Positions 9,383-18,492 of a DNA stretch of 64,000 nucleotides are shown one piece after another. The stretch is from Hylemonella gracilis (lineage in GTDB: Bacteria; Pseudomonadota; Gammaproteobacteria; Burkholderiales; Burkholderiaceae_C). A program made the position numbers and the translations under genes. Numbering within the stretch: position 1 is the first letter of the stretch; each line of letters opens with the position of its first letter. The stretch is taken from contig NZ_CP031395.1 in the NCBI RefSeq assembly GCF_004328645.1, positions 3,001,501 through 3,065,500 on the forward strand, in the 5' to 3' direction. The notes beneath the pieces were generated by a model. The model worked only from the letters and a program-made list of their open reading frames with translations. It searched no databases and had not been told where the DNA came from.

Positions 9383-9458
9383 GGGCTCTTAGCTCAGTTG
9401 GTAGAGCAGCGGACTCTTAATCCGTAGGTCGAGTGTTCGAGTCACTCAGGGCCCACCA
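9383..9458 (+). tRNA. tRNA-Lys (CTT)
   Basis: Acceptor GGGCTCT pairs with AGGGCCC (one G-T pair), D-arm GCTCAGTTGGTAGAGC, anticodon stem-loop GCGGA-CTCTTAA-TCCGT with anticodon CTT, T-arm with GTTCGAGTC, and an encoded CCA. Reads AAG lysine codons. Confidence 0.96.
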
Positions 9459-9465
9459 AAAAAAG

Positions 9466-9501
9466 AAAAGCCGGGCAGATGCACCATCTGCCCGGCTTTT
9501 T
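9466..9501 (+). terminator. Intrinsic terminator after tRNA-Lys
   Basis: A 16-bp hairpin AAAAGCCGGGCAGATG / CATCTGCCCGGCTTTT with loop CAC, followed by T residues. Confidence 0.93.
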
Positions 9502-9542
9502 CCTTTGTCCAGCCGAAAGCTGACTGCATCTGCAGGATCACG

Positions 9543-10343
9543 ATGATGAATCAGGCGATGAACCAAGCCGACATCCTCAACATCTCCGTCTACAAGTTCG
9601 TGCCCCTGCCGGACGCCGCCGAGCTGCGCGAGCGCCTGAAGGCCCGGGCCGAAGCCCTGGGCCTCAAGGGCACGGTGCTGCTGGCCGAGGAAGGCATCAA
9701 CCTCTTCGTGGCGGGCGTGCCGGGCGCCGTGCGCGACTTCATGGCGGCCTTGCACGCGGACGCGCGCCTGGCCGATCTGGCACCCAAGGAAAGCTGGTCA
9801 AAGCACCAGCCCTTTCGCAAGCTGGTGGTCAAGCACAAGCGCGAGATCATCCGCATGAACCACCCGACCATCCGTCCCGCCCAAGGCCGCGCCCCGGCCC
9901 TGGCACCACTGACGGTGAAACGCTGGCTGGACCAGGGGCACGACGACGAAGGTCGTCCCGTGGTGACGCTGGACACGCGCAATGCCTTCGAGGTCCAGCA
10001 CGGCGCCTTCGAGGGCGCGATCGATTGGCGCATCCGCAAATTCTCTGAATTCCCCGCCGCCGTCCAGGCGCACAAGGCCGAGCTGGCGGGCAAGACGGTC
10101 ATCAGCTACTGCACGGGTGGCATCCGCTGCGAGAAAGCCGCCATCTACATGCAGGAGGCCGGCCTGAGCCACGTCTACCAGATCGAAGGCGGCATCCTCA
10201 AATACTTCGAGGAAGCGGGCGGCGCGCACTACCAAGGCAACTGCTTCGTCTTTGACGAGCGCATTTCCCTCAGTCCGGACTTGGCGCCGCTGCCGCCGGG
10301 CGCGGCGCATCCGTCGATCGACCGGGACGTCAGCACGGACTGA
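9543..10343 (+). CDS. trhO: tRNA uridine-34 hydroxylase TrhO (rhodanese-like)
   Basis: Predicted 266-residue cytoplasmic protein of the YceA/TrhO family, which hydroxylates U34 of certain tRNAs in an oxygen-dependent way. An N-terminal ferredoxin-like domain (ILNISVYKFVPLPD through VKHKREIIRM) precedes a rhodanese domain (about 120-240) with PVVTLDTRNAFEVQHGAFEGA and the active loop YCTGGIRCEKAA (C190 and C196). The spacing and the RCEK ending are family hallmarks. AGGATCACG precedes ATGATG; the second ATG could also serve. It stands alone after the tRNA-Lys terminator. Confidence 0.9.
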   Translation: MMNQAMNQADILNISVYKFVPLPDAAELRERLKARAEALGLKGTVLLAEEGINLFVAGVPGAVRDFMAALHADARLADLAPKESWSKHQPFRKLVVKHKREIIRMNHPTIRPAQGRAPALAPLTVKRWLDQGHDDEGRPVVTLDTRNAFEVQHGAFEGAIDWRIRKFSEFPAAVQAHKAELAGKTVISYCTGGIRCEKAAIYMQEAGLSHVYQIEGGILKYFEEAGGAHYQGNCFVFDERISLSPDLAPLPPGAAHPSIDRDVSTD

Positions 10344-10401
10344 ACGCCCCTGGTTCAGGCGGCCTGCGCCTTGAGCCAGCGAACCGCGCCCTCAGCCCCG
10401 A

Positions 10402-11325
10402 TCAGGCGGGGTTGAACTTGCGCAGGGGAAGTGGGATGAACTCCGTCTCACCCGGCACCTGGCCCATGCGCTGCGCCTCCCAATCAGCGCAGGCCTGCAC
10501 GATGCGTTCCTTGCGCGTGGAGACGAAGTTCCAGTACATGTGGCGGTGGCCGTCCAGCGGTGCGCCGCCGATGACGACAAAACGCGAGGGTCGCTCGCCG
10601 GCCTTGATGCGCACCGAGCCACCACCGGCGTCCACGTCCTGGTTCGGTAGCACAGCCATCTGACGCTGGCCAACCTCGACCTGGGCGCCGTCCGGGCAAT
10701 CCAGCAGCAGGGGCTGGTCCACGGCGTAGACGGCACGCTCTTCGTAGAGCGGAGGCAATTCAAAGATGCCACCCTCGGGCAGCTTCACGTCCAGGTAGAG
10801 CGTGGGCATGTAGACCTGCACGGGTGACTTCACGCCAAAGGCCTCGCCGATCAGCACGCGCACGGAATGCCCGTCCGCCGTGATCTCCGGAATGGCGTTC
10901 GCGGGTGTGTGCGCGAAACTGGGCGCCACCTCCTCCTGGGCACGCGGCAGGGCCGCCCAGAGCTGCAGGCCATGCACGCCGTAGCTGGCGTCGACCAGAT
11001 CATCTGGCTTGCGCTCGGAATGCACGATGCCGCGCCCGGCCGTCATCCAGTTGACGGCGCCCGGCTCGATGCGCTGCAGCGAGCCCACGCTGTCGCGGTG
11101 CATCTGCGCGCCTTCGAACAGGTAGGTCACCGTCGCCAGGCCGATGTGTGGATGGGGACGCACGTCGTGCTCGCGTCCCGGGGTTTCCGTGACCGGCCCC
11201 ATGTGGTCGAAGAAGAGGAAGGGGCCCACGGATTGGCGCTGCGCCGAGGGCAGCACACGCGACACGGTGAAACCGCCGCCGAGGTCTTTTTCATGGCCCG
11301 ACAGAACCAGCACGGATGAAGTCAT
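10402..11325 (-). CDS. Pirin-family protein
   Basis: Bicupin of 307 residues. The N-terminal cupin carries the metal-site residues in RPHPHIGLATVTYLFEG and HRDSVGS, followed by GAVNWMTAGRGIVHSER, all classic pirin motifs. The C-terminal cupin (about 180-290) contains GEAFG and VYMPTLYLDVKL. Some pirins act as quercetin 2,3-dioxygenases and others as redox-sensing cofactors; the role here is unknown. I chose ATG 11325 because AGGAG lies eight bases upstream. It lies downstream of a DoxX gene and a second pirin on the same strand, with a terminator between DoxX and this gene. Confidence 0.9.
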   Translation of the reverse strand: MTSSVLVLSGHEKDLGGGFTVSRVLPSAQRQSVGPFLFFDHMGPVTETPGREHDVRPHPHIGLATVTYLFEGAQMHRDSVGSLQRIEPGAVNWMTAGRGIVHSERKPDDLVDASYGVHGLQLWAALPRAQEEVAPSFAHTPANAIPEITADGHSVRVLIGEAFGVKSPVQVYMPTLYLDVKLPEGGIFELPPLYEERAVYAVDQPLLLDCPDGAQVEVGQRQMAVLPNQDVDAGGGSVRIKAGERPSRFVVIGGAPLDGHRHMYWNFVSTRKERIVQACADWEAQRMGQVPGETEFIPLPLRKFNPA

Positions 11326-11391
11326 GGTCTTTACTCCTGAAGGCGCGGCGATGCGCAAGAACCAGGCTCGGCACGCACCCACCGCCACGAG

Positions 11392-11419
11392 AAAAAACGG
11401 CCGGATGACCCGGCCGTTC
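11392..11419 (-). terminator. Intrinsic terminator after the doxX-type gene
   Basis: On the minus strand AACGGCCGG-GTCAT-CCGGCCGTT is followed by TTTTCTC. It ends the DoxX transcript before the downstream pirin. Confidence 0.8.
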
Positions 11420-11440
11420 TCCGCAAGCACTGTTCCGGTC

Positions 11441-11857
11441 TCAGCCTCGGCTGCCGTCGAAGCTCAGACGGCCGGGACCAAAGGCTGCGAATGCCAGCAG
11501 GCCGCCCGCGATGGCCAGGTTCTTGAAGAAGTGAATCTGCTGCATATTGCCCGGATCCACCAGCATGTTCCAGAAGTTGTGGAAGAAGAAGCCCGCCACC
11601 ACGGTGAAGATCGCCAGGATGAAGGCACTCCAGCGTGTCTTGAAGCCCACCAGCAGCGCCAGGCCGAGCACCACCTCGACGAAGATGGCCACGGCGGCAC
11701 CCGCGTAACCCATGAACTGGGGCAGGTGCATGGTGGAAGACACATAACCCGCCACGCCCGAGAAACTGCTGATCTTGTTGATGCCGGCCGGCACGAACAG
11801 CAGCGCGAGCAGAATGCGGCCAATCAGGGTGATCGGCGCCTGGAGTTGATTGAACAT
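11441..11857 (-). CDS. DoxX-family membrane protein
   Basis: Small integral membrane protein of 138 residues with four predicted segments (LIGRILLALLFVPAGINKI; MGYAGAAVAIFVEVVLGLALLVG; SAFILAIFTVVAGFFFHNF; HFFKNLAIAGGLLAFAAFG). The RILLALLFVPAGINKI start and HFFKNLAIAGGLL near the end are DoxX/SURF4-like signatures. Members link to quinone or thiol redox balance, but the biochemical role is not settled. ATG 11857 is preceded by GAGGAAAACATC. It lies between two pirins, a common association for oxidative or electrophile stress genes. Confidence 0.88.
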   Translation of the reverse strand: MFNQLQAPITLIGRILLALLFVPAGINKISSFSGVAGYVSSTMHLPQFMGYAGAAVAIFVEVVLGLALLVGFKTRWSAFILAIFTVVAGFFFHNFWNMLVDPGNMQQIHFFKNLAIAGGLLAFAAFGPGRLSFDGSRG

Positions 11858-11967
11858 GATGTTTTCCTCGATGGTTTGTTGGGGTTCAGGCCAGTGGTTC
11901 TGACGTTCGTGCCCCGATGTCCGCTGGTCTGCCCGGACACCGGAACGCATGGTAGCGGGATTTTGAA

Positions 11968-11993
11968 GCCTGGCCGGCCCAGGCCGGCCAGGC
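11968..11993 (-). terminator. Strong hairpin after the second pirin, possible terminator
   Basis: GCCTGGCCGGCC-CA-GGCCGGCCAGGC forms a 12-bp perfect stem just past the pirin stop on the minus strand. It is followed by TTCAAAATC, so the T-tract is poor; it may instead protect mRNA ends. Confidence 0.45.
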
Positions 11994-12001
11994 GCCCTGT
12001 T

Positions 12002-12706
12002 TCAGTGAGTCAGATCGGTGAAGACCAGCACCTCGGCGTCCTTGCCCTTGGCGATTTTCAGCTCGCCTTCGGCCACGATCATCGCCGCGTCACCGCCCGT
12101 CAGTTTCTGGCCATTGACTTCCAGTTCGCCTTGGACAAGGTGCAGGTAAGCCTTGCGCTGGGCGTCGAGCTTGAGCGTCGCTGCTTCGTCACCGTTGAAC
12201 AGGCCCGCATACAGACGCGCGTCAGCGTGGACGGTGACCGATCCGTCCTCGCCCGTGGGCGAGGCCACCAGGCGCAGTCGGCCACGCTTGTCGTCGGACA
12301 CGAAGGTCTTCTGCTCGTAACTGGGCGCGATGCCGCGCACGTTCGGCTCGATCCAGATCTGCAGGAAATGCGTCTGCTGGCCCGCTGCGTGGTTGAACTC
12401 GCTGTGCATCACGCCGCTGCCCGCGCTCATGCGCTGCACGTCGCCGGGCGGGATGCCCTTGACGTTGCCCATGCTGTCCTTGTGCGCCAGGTTGCCCTCG
12501 AGCACGTAGCTGATGATCTCCATGTCCCGATGGCCGTGGGTGCCGAAACCGGTGCCGGGGGCAATGCGGTCTTCATTGATGACACGCAGATTGCCCCAAC
12601 CCATGAATTCGGGGTCGTAATAGCCCGCGAAAGAAAAGCTGTGGAAAGACTTGAGCCAGCCGTGGTCGGCGTAACCGCGGTCCTGGGATTTGCGAATGGT
12701 CAGCAT
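12002..12706 (-). CDS. Pirin-family protein (YhhW-type quercetinase)
   Basis: Predicted 234-residue bicupin, the usual size for YhhW. The cupin metal residues lie in GTGFGTHGHRDMEIISYVLEG and HKDSMGN, and the motif SAGSGVMHSEFNH follows. YhhW of E. coli can cleave quercetin in vitro; its natural substrate is unknown. The AAGGAGCATCTC site places the start at 12706. It is divergent from a LysR regulator across a 170-base gap that contains the palindrome TTGAATTCAA, which suggests regulation by that protein. Confidence 0.92.
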   Translation of the reverse strand: MLTIRKSQDRGYADHGWLKSFHSFSFAGYYDPEFMGWGNLRVINEDRIAPGTGFGTHGHRDMEIISYVLEGNLAHKDSMGNVKGIPPGDVQRMSAGSGVMHSEFNHAAGQQTHFLQIWIEPNVRGIAPSYEQKTFVSDDKRGRLRLVASPTGEDGSVTVHADARLYAGLFNGDEAATLKLDAQRKAYLHLVQGELEVNGQKLTGGDAAMIVAEGELKIAKGKDAEVLVFTDLTH

Positions 12707-12813
12707 GAGATGCTCCTTTCTCTGAATAGGGCCTGCCCGGATGTCAAGGAGGGCTGGCCGATGGAGTGACTGTAGAAAATCCCGGGGACCTTGAAGCCGA
12801 GTTGCTTTGAGGA

Positions 12814-12823
12814 TTGAATTCAA
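12814..12823. promoter_or_regulatory. Palindrome between pirin and LysR genes
   Basis: TTGAATTCAA is a perfect 10-bp palindrome in an AT-rich part of the divergent gap. It fits the T-N11-A-type partial dyads used by LysR regulators when flanking bases are included, but no experiment supports this. Confidence 0.4.
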
Positions 12824-12876
12824 AATAAATGAAATAAGATCGGCACTTCGTGCAAATCAACCGCCGAATCCCGCCC

Positions 12877-13866
12877 ATGCAAGCGCCGTCCCCTGCCCCC
12901 CATTCCGCTCGCGACGTCCTGACCCCGGACGCGCTGGCCATGCTCCAGGCCATCGAAGCCGCGGGCAGCTTCGCGGCGGCGGCGCGCGCCCTGGGTCTGG
13001 TGCCCAGCGCCCTGACCTACCGCGTGCGCCAGATCGAAGACGCCCTGGACGTGCTGCTCTATGACCGCAGTTCCCGTCAGGCCCGGCTGACCGCGGCGGG
13101 CGCCGAGTTGCTGCGCGAGGGCCAGCGCCTGCTGGGCGAGATCGACGCCGTCGCGCGCCGGGTGCAGCGCGTGGCCACCGGCTGGGAGTCGCAGTTCACC
13201 GTCGCCGTCGACGGCATCATCCACCGCCCCACCCTCATGGAGCTGTGCGAAAGCTTTTTCACCCTGGGCGCCCCCACGCGCCTGAAGCTGCGAGACGAAA
13301 CGCTGATGGGCACGCTGGAAGCCCTGACCAGCGGCCAGGCCGACCTAGCCATCGGCGTGGTGCTGGAGGCTGGCGACATCGGCACCGGCAACGTGGGCCT
13401 GCAAAGCAAGCCGCTGGGGCAGGTGGAGTTCATCTACGCCGTGGCCCCCCACCACCCGCTGGCGACCGCCCCCGAGCCCCTGACCGATGTCATGCTGCTG
13501 CAGCATCGCGCCGTGGCCGTCGCGGACTCGTCCAGTCAGGGCCAGGGTCTCACCGTGGGCCTGCTGGCCGGGCAGGACGTGCTCACCGTCGGCACCATGC
13601 AGGCCAAACTGGACGCGCAATTGCGTGGCCTGGGCGGCGGTTTCCTGCCCGAATGCAACGCCCGCCCCTACATCGAGGCCGGCCGGCTGGTCGTCAAGCA
13701 AATCGAACGGTCGCGACGCGTGGTGAGGACCAGCTATGTCTGGCGGGGCAACAGCGCCCCCGGCCAGGCACCGGGCCAGGGCGCGGGCCGCGCCCTGCAA
13801 TGGTGGCTGCAGCAATTGGAGAGTCCGACCACCCGCGCCGCCCTGCTGGGTCCATTGCAACGCTGA
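12877..13866 (+). CDS. LysR-family transcriptional regulator
   Basis: Predicted 329-residue DNA-binding regulator. An N-terminal winged helix-turn-helix is visible ([20 protein letters not shown] through [27 protein letters not shown]), followed by a LysR substrate-binding domain (about 100-300) with [25 protein letters not shown]. An in-frame GTG at 12850 is an alternative start that adds nine residues; neither has a convincing Shine-Dalgarno. It is divergent from a pirin and near a DoxX gene, so it probably controls them in response to a small molecule. Identity of the effector is unknown. Confidence 0.9.
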   Translation: MQAPSPAPHSARDVLTPDALAMLQAIEAAGSFAAAARALGLVPSALTYRVRQIEDALDVLLYDRSSRQARLTAAGAELLREGQRLLGEIDAVARRVQRVATGWESQFTVAVDGIIHRPTLMELCESFFTLGAPTRLKLRDETLMGTLEALTSGQADLAIGVVLEAGDIGTGNVGLQSKPLGQVEFIYAVAPHHPLATAPEPLTDVMLLQHRAVAVADSSSQGQGLTVGLLAGQDVLTVGTMQAKLDAQLRGLGGGFLPECNARPYIEAGRLVVKQIERSRRVVRTSYVWRGNSAPGQAPGQGAGRALQWWLQQLESPTTRAALLGPLQR

Positions 13867-13915
13867 GCGCGGGTCGCGCCCCTGCCCCCTGCATGCACGC
13901 CGCCCTGACGCGCCC

Positions 13916-14917
13916 ATGACTGCGGATTACATCGGCCGTTTCGCGCCTTCACCCACTGGCCCCCTGCACGCCGGCTCCCTGGTGGCCGCGCTGGCCAGCT
14001 GGCTGGACGCGCGGGCGCACGGTGGCCGCTGGCTGGTCCGCATCGAGGATGTGGACCAGGCACGCTGCCTGCCCGGCGCGGACCAGTTCATCCTGCAGCA
14101 ACTGGCGCTCTGCGGTCTGCATCCTGACGAAGCCCCCGTCCACCAATCGGCGCGTGGCGCTCTCTACCAGCGGGTGCTGGACGCGCTGGCGCAGCGTGCC
14201 CGCGCCTACCCCTGCCTCTGCTCGCGCCGCGAGGTGGAACAGACGCTGGAACAACTCGGCCGCGCGCGGAATCGCCATGGTGAGCTGGTCTACCCTGGCA
14301 CCTGCCGGCCCGGCCCGGGCAAGGCCCCGGTCCAGGGCTGTGACGCGAACGGGAGCCACCTGCGTGCCCATGACACCGACGTCGCCGTCCCACGCGCTAG
14401 TGCCACTCGCCTTGTCCCCGCAGCCCGCCCCTGCGCCTGGCGCATGCGCGTGCCTGCGGGCGTGCTGCTCTGGCAGGACCGGCGTCTGGGGGCCCAGGCG
14501 CAAGACGTGGCGGCCGAGGTCGGGGACTTCGTGCTCAAGCGCGCCGATGGCTACTGGGCCTACCAGCTCGCCGTGACCGTCGACGACGTGGCCCAGGGCG
14601 TCACCCACATCGTGCGCGGCGAGGATCTGGCCGACAACACCCCGCGGCAGATCCTGCTGCTGCACGCCCTGGGTTACCCAACGCCCGCCTACCTGCACAC
14701 CCCCTTGGTGCTCGGACCGAACGGGGAAAAGCTGAGCAAGCAGAACGGCGCCCAGGCATTGGATCTGGGCAGCCCCGACGCGGTGCTGGCCGCGCTCAAG
14801 GCGGCGGCGGCGGCACTCGGCTTGGCCGCCGACACCCACGCCCAGACCCGCGGCGACGTCGCCAGCGCGCAGGCGGCCTGGGTGGCTGAATGGCGGGCGC
14901 GATGGGCCCGTCGATGA
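13916..14917 (+). CDS. gluQ: Glutamyl-Q tRNA(Asp) synthetase
   Basis: Predicted 333-residue paralogue of the catalytic half of glutamyl-tRNA synthetase that attaches glutamate to queuosine in tRNA-Asp. Seen are [15 protein letters not shown] (HIGH-type motif, about 9-23), [18 protein letters not shown], a zinc site with [11 protein letters not shown] and [26 protein letters not shown], and the KMSKS-type GEKLSKQNG (about 270-278). No anticodon-binding domain follows, as expected. A stretch around residues 142-168 (QGCDANGS to VPAARPCAW) looks longer than usual. The start ATG 13916 lies shortly after the LysR stop. Confidence 0.93.
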   Translation: MTADYIGRFAPSPTGPLHAGSLVAALASWLDARAHGGRWLVRIEDVDQARCLPGADQFILQQLALCGLHPDEAPVHQSARGALYQRVLDALAQRARAYPCLCSRREVEQTLEQLGRARNRHGELVYPGTCRPGPGKAPVQGCDANGSHLRAHDTDVAVPRASATRLVPAARPCAWRMRVPAGVLLWQDRRLGAQAQDVAAEVGDFVLKRADGYWAYQLAVTVDDVAQGVTHIVRGEDLADNTPRQILLLHALGYPTPAYLHTPLVLGPNGEKLSKQNGAQALDLGSPDAVLAALKAAAAALGLAADTHAQTRGDVASAQAAWVAEWRARWARR

Positions 14918-15026
14918 GGGTGAGGATGCCGATGCACGGCGCGACCACCGACACCATGGTGCAAGGCTTGGCCAGTCCAAGCACGGGCCACCTGCCGCCC
15001 TCCCGGCCTTCTTACAATTCGGCCCC

Positions 15027-15788
15027 GTGAACGATACGCCCGCCATGCCTCCCCTGAACACCCCCTCCGCGGCGCCACCAGGCGTTGCCTACCCCAAGGC
15101 CATCAAGAGCTACGTGACGCGCGCGGGCCGCACGACCACGGGCCAGGCCAAGGCCCTGCTGGAATGGGGGCCGCTGTACTTGCTGCCCTTCCAGTCAACG
15201 CCGCTGGATCTGGACGCCACCTTCCAGCGCGATCCCGGGCATCCGGCGCCCACGATCCTGGAAATCGGCTTCGGCATGGGCGACGCCACGGCGCACATCG
15301 CCGCGCTGATGCCGAACAAGAACTTCATCGGTTGCGAGGTGCACGAGCCGGGCGTGGGTGCCCTGCTCAAGCACATCGGCGAGCGCGGCCTGACCAACTT
15401 GCGCATCGTGCAGCACGACGCGGTGGAGGTGCTGGGCCAGATGCTGCGGCCCGGTTCGCTCGCGGGCGTGCACATTTTCTTCCCCGACCCCTGGCACAAG
15501 AAACGCCACCACAAGCGGCGCCTGATCCAGCCGGACTTCGTGCGCAAGCTCGCCAGCTACCTGCGCCCGCCGGGCACCCAGGGCGAGCCGGGCGGTTACC
15601 TCCACTGCGCGACCGACTGGCAGCCCTATGCCGAGCAGATGCTCGCCGTGCTGAGCGCCGAGCCCGCGCTGCGCAACACCGCGACGGGCTACGCACCCCG
15701 CCCGGCCTACCGGCCCGAGACCAAGTTCGAACGACGCGGCCTGCGCCTGGGCCACGGCGTCTGGGACCTGGTGTTTGAGCGCGTCTGA
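15027..15788 (+). CDS. trmB: tRNA (guanine-N7)-methyltransferase
   Basis: SAM-dependent enzyme of 253 residues that methylates G46 in the tRNA variable loop. The SAM site is [16 protein letters not shown] (about 78-93), and the substrate motif [16 protein letters not shown] lies near 151-166. A basic, flexible N-terminus precedes [20 protein letters not shown], as in TrmB. The reading frame opens with GTG at 15027; ATG at 15045 (MPPLNT) is a shorter alternative. It lies between gluQ and an RluA-type enzyme, so three RNA-modification genes follow each other on this strand. Confidence 0.95.
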   Translation: MNDTPAMPPLNTPSAAPPGVAYPKAIKSYVTRAGRTTTGQAKALLEWGPLYLLPFQSTPLDLDATFQRDPGHPAPTILEIGFGMGDATAHIAALMPNKNFIGCEVHEPGVGALLKHIGERGLTNLRIVQHDAVEVLGQMLRPGSLAGVHIFFPDPWHKKRHHKRRLIQPDFVRKLASYLRPPGTQGEPGGYLHCATDWQPYAEQMLAVLSAEPALRNTATGYAPRPAYRPETKFERRGLRLGHGVWDLVFERV

Positions 15789-15815
15789 GCCGAGCCGCTT
15801 CGCCAACGTCCAGTC

Positions 15816-16775
15816 ATGACGCGCCCTGCGCACCGCCAGCGCCCACCCATGATCGCGGGCGTGAGCGCGAGCTGCGTGGCCCTGCCCGGCGGCGAGGCCT
15901 GCCCGCTGCTGCTGGATTTCCTGGCGCAACGCCTGCCCGCAGTGAGCGCCGCCCAATGGCGGCAGCGCATGGCGGCAGGGCGCGTGCTGGACGAACAGGG
16001 TCAGGCCCTGTGGCCTGAAGTGCCCATGAGCGCTTTCGCCCCCGGCGCGCGCGTCTATTACTACCGCGAGCTGGAGACCGAAGCCGCGCTGCCCTTCGGA
16101 GCCAACATCCTGTACCAGGACGCGCACCTGCTCGTGGCGGACAAACCGCATTTCATGCCCGTCACGCCGAGCGGTCGCTATGTGCGCAACAGCCTGCTGG
16201 TGCGGCTGAAATCCGAAACAGGCATCGAGACGCTCAGCCCCGTCCACCGCATTGACCGGGAGACCGCCGGCCTGGTGCTCTTCAGCGTGCAAGCGCACGA
16301 GCGCGGCGCCTACCAGGCGCTGTTTCGCACACAGGCGGTGGACAAAATATACGAAGCCATCGCGCCCCTCGCCGCCCAAGGCCCGGACCGGCCCTTGCCC
16401 GCCCTCCACCGAAGCCGCATCGAGGTCGATCCCAAGCACTTCTTTCGCCAGTGCGAAGCCGAGGGCGAGCCCAACAGCGAAACGGCGCTTGAACTGGTCG
16501 AGGCGCGCATGCCGCATGCGCTGTACCGCCTGCGTCCGCGCAGCGGCAAGACCCACCAGTTGCGCGTGCACATGAACGCCCTGGGCCGACCGATCGCGGG
16601 GGATCTGTTCTACCCCGAAGTCGTGCACGGCCCTGACGACGCACAGGAAGACTGGAATCAGCCCCTGCGCCTGCTGGCGCGCAGCCTGGCCTTCACCGAC
16701 CCGCTGACCGGCGAACCCCGCGCTTTCACGAGCCGGAGGGCCTTGGACTGGCCGGACACGACCGAATCGCCCTGA
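15816..16775 (+). CDS. RluA-family pseudouridine synthase
   Basis: Predicted 319-residue RNA-modifying enzyme. The catalytic aspartate lies in LSPVHRIDRETAGLVLFS (about residue 148), the RluA-family signature. ILYQDAHLLVADKPHFMPV and LRPRSGKTHQLRVHMNALGRPIAGD give the other two family motifs. The N-terminal segment (about 30-80) resembles a short S4-like region but is degenerate. The target uridine (rRNA or tRNA) cannot be read. ATG 15849 (MIAGVSASC) is an alternative start 33 bases downstream of 15816. Confidence 0.9.
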   Translation: MTRPAHRQRPPMIAGVSASCVALPGGEACPLLLDFLAQRLPAVSAAQWRQRMAAGRVLDEQGQALWPEVPMSAFAPGARVYYYRELETEAALPFGANILYQDAHLLVADKPHFMPVTPSGRYVRNSLLVRLKSETGIETLSPVHRIDRETAGLVLFSVQAHERGAYQALFRTQAVDKIYEAIAPLAAQGPDRPLPALHRSRIEVDPKHFFRQCEAEGEPNSETALELVEARMPHALYRLRPRSGKTHQLRVHMNALGRPIAGDLFYPEVVHGPDDAQEDWNQPLRLLARSLAFTDPLTGEPRAFTSRRALDWPDTTESP

Positions 16776-16908
16776 CGTGCCCCCTCTGACGCAGGGCGAC
16801 ACATCGGCTTGCAGACCGACCAGGGGCTTTACCTCGCGGCGCTATCATCGCCGCGTCACCCTCATGACACCCTTGCCCCACAGGAATCCTCCGGACACTG
16901 GACACGCC

Positions 16909-17565
16909 ATGACTTCACTCTTCTCGATACACTCGCTCCCCCGCCATCTGGCCGCCGCGCTGGCGGGATTCGCCATGGCCCTGACGGGCTTGTCCGGACC
17001 CGCGCACGCCGACGGCATCGCGGACCTGGGCGCCGCCTTGAGCTACAAACCCCAGCAACCGACGGAGGCACAGGGCGTGACCGGCTTCGACATCGGCGTG
17101 GCTTCCAGCTTCAGCCAGATCAGCGACGGTGACGATGTCTCCGTGACCCGGGTGAACCTGCACAAGGGCCTGCCCTACGGCTTCGACATCGGTGGCTTCT
17201 TCGGCAATGCCCACCAGGACGGCGAGAGCAACTCGCTCAAGGGCTATGAACTGCGTTATGCCCTGCTGAATGGGGACACCGTCACGCCCGCCATTGGCGT
17301 GCGCGGGGCCTATACCAAGCTGGACAACGACACCCTTGATCTGAACACCAAGAGCCTGGACATCGGGATCTCCAAGGGCTTCGCCTTTCTCACGCCCTAC
17401 GTCGGCGTTGGCAAGGTCTGGGTGGACAGCAAGTTGGACGACACCAGCATGACCAAGACCTATGCAGGCCTCAACATCGGTCTGGGCCTGTTCGCGGTGG
17501 ACATCGAGGTGGACAAGACCGGCGATGTGACCAGCTACGGACTGAAAGCGGCCCTGCGTTGGTGA
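16909..17565 (+). CDS. Predicted outer-membrane beta-barrel-type protein
   Basis: Predicted 218-residue exported protein of unknown role. A signal peptide (MTSLFSIHSLPRHLAAALAG ... GPAHADG) is followed by alternating strands such as GFDIGVASSFSQIS, GYELRYALLNGDTVTPAIGVRG, AFLTPYVGVGKVWVD and YAGLNIGLGLFAVDIEVD, with a C-terminal aromatic residue (LRW), all typical of outer-membrane barrels. The following gene is a clear paralogue with the same order of strands, so the pair arose by tandem duplication. An upstream ATG at 16864 is possible, but ATG 16909 gives a normal signal peptide. Confidence 0.8.
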   Translation: MTSLFSIHSLPRHLAAALAGFAMALTGLSGPAHADGIADLGAALSYKPQQPTEAQGVTGFDIGVASSFSQISDGDDVSVTRVNLHKGLPYGFDIGGFFGNAHQDGESNSLKGYELRYALLNGDTVTPAIGVRGAYTKLDNDTLDLNTKSLDIGISKGFAFLTPYVGVGKVWVDSKLDDTSMTKTYAGLNIGLGLFAVDIEVDKTGDVTSYGLKAALRW

Positions 17566-17643
17566 TGAGAAGCTGGCGACAGCGGCACGACCCGATGGCC
17601 CCGGGGGCTCGGTGATAATTCAGACGTACGCACCCCTACCAAG

Positions 17644-18393
17644 ATGACCATGAAAAAACCTTTCTCATTCCTGGCTTGCGCCACACTCGGTCTGGTGCTG
17701 GGCATGGCCGCCACGACGGCGGCGGCAGACCGCCTGGGCAACCTGGACGCATTGACCGACAGAGAGTTCCGATACGCCTCCGAGGCCATCGGCGCGGCGA
17801 TGAGCTACAAGCCGCTTGCCCCGCCCGAACCGCAGGGCCTGACGGGGTTTGACATCGGTGTCTCCTTGACCAGCAGTTCGCCGTCTTACAAAGGGGCCGC
17901 CGCGCTGGAAAAAGCCAATGCGAACCTTTACCTCGACGATGCGATGCAGTCCTATCGCCTGGACATCCACAAGGGCCTGCCTTTTGACGTCGATGTCGGC
18001 GCCTATTTCGCGAACATGCCTGGCCTGGGCATCGATGTTCGCGGCCTTGAAGCGCGCTACGCCCTGCTGTCCGGTGACTTTGCCACGCCCACCATCAGCC
18101 TGCGCGGCGGCTACACCTACGCCGTCAACTCAGACGACCTTTACATCAACACCAGAAGTCTGGATGTATCGGTCTCCAAGGGGTTCGCCATGCTGACACC
18201 CTACGCGGGCGTTGGTTATGTCTGGGTAGACAGCGATGGCCGTAGAGCGGCCAACCATCTCCAGAGCTCACCAGAACTCAACAAATACTATGCCGGCATC
18301 AACATGGGGCTGGGCTTGCTCAATCTGGCCTTTGAAACCGATATCACCGGCGACACCGTCAGTTGGGGCATGAAGCTGGGGTTGCGCTGGTAA
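17644..18393 (+). CDS. Predicted outer-membrane beta-barrel-type protein, paralogue
   Basis: Predicted 249-residue protein similar to its upstream neighbour: both share SYKP, GxTGFDIGV, HKGLPxxxDxG, RYALLSGD, PTISLRGGYTYAV, SLDVSVSKGFAMLTPYAGVGYVWVDS and a LGLRW ending. A signal peptide (MTMKKPFSFLACATLGLVLG, cleavage near AAADR) is present. It carries an extra segment near residues 30-50 (GNLDALTDREFRYASEAIG) and a short loop absent in the first copy. A GATAAT box at 17614-17619 suggests its own promoter. Function is unknown. Confidence 0.8.
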   Translation: MTMKKPFSFLACATLGLVLGMAATTAAADRLGNLDALTDREFRYASEAIGAAMSYKPLAPPEPQGLTGFDIGVSLTSSSPSYKGAAALEKANANLYLDDAMQSYRLDIHKGLPFDVDVGAYFANMPGLGIDVRGLEARYALLSGDFATPTISLRGGYTYAVNSDDLYINTRSLDVSVSKGFAMLTPYAGVGYVWVDSDGRRAANHLQSSPELNKYYAGINMGLGLLNLAFETDITGDTVSWGMKLGLRW

Positions 18394-18414
18394 ACGGCAT
18401 TGCGCGCACAAGCG

Positions 18415-18443
18415 AAAAAAGGGCGCTCCTCGTGAGCGCCCTT
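18415..18443 (-). terminator. Terminator between the OMP paralogue and the transglutaminase gene
   Basis: GGGCGCTC-CTCGT-GAGCGCCC at 18421-18441. On the minus strand it is followed by TTTTTTCGC, so it is a good terminator for the leftward transglutaminase gene; on the plus strand the T-tract is poorer, but it may also stop the rightward gene. Confidence 0.85.
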
Positions 18444-18492
18444 GCACTTTCATCGGGCCGCAAGCGGATGCGCCTCAAGGCGCCCCTCGGAT

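Noticed and set aside
10344..10401. Minus-strand string LIGAEGAVRWLKAQAA after the pirin stop
   Set aside because: Looks like a protein C-terminus but is out of frame with the pirin and has no start; too short to call a remnant.
14340..14430. Possible insertion in GluQ
   Set aside because: The stretch seems long, but its DNA lacks the inverted repeats seen in dapC and hpd and the loop is variable in this family.
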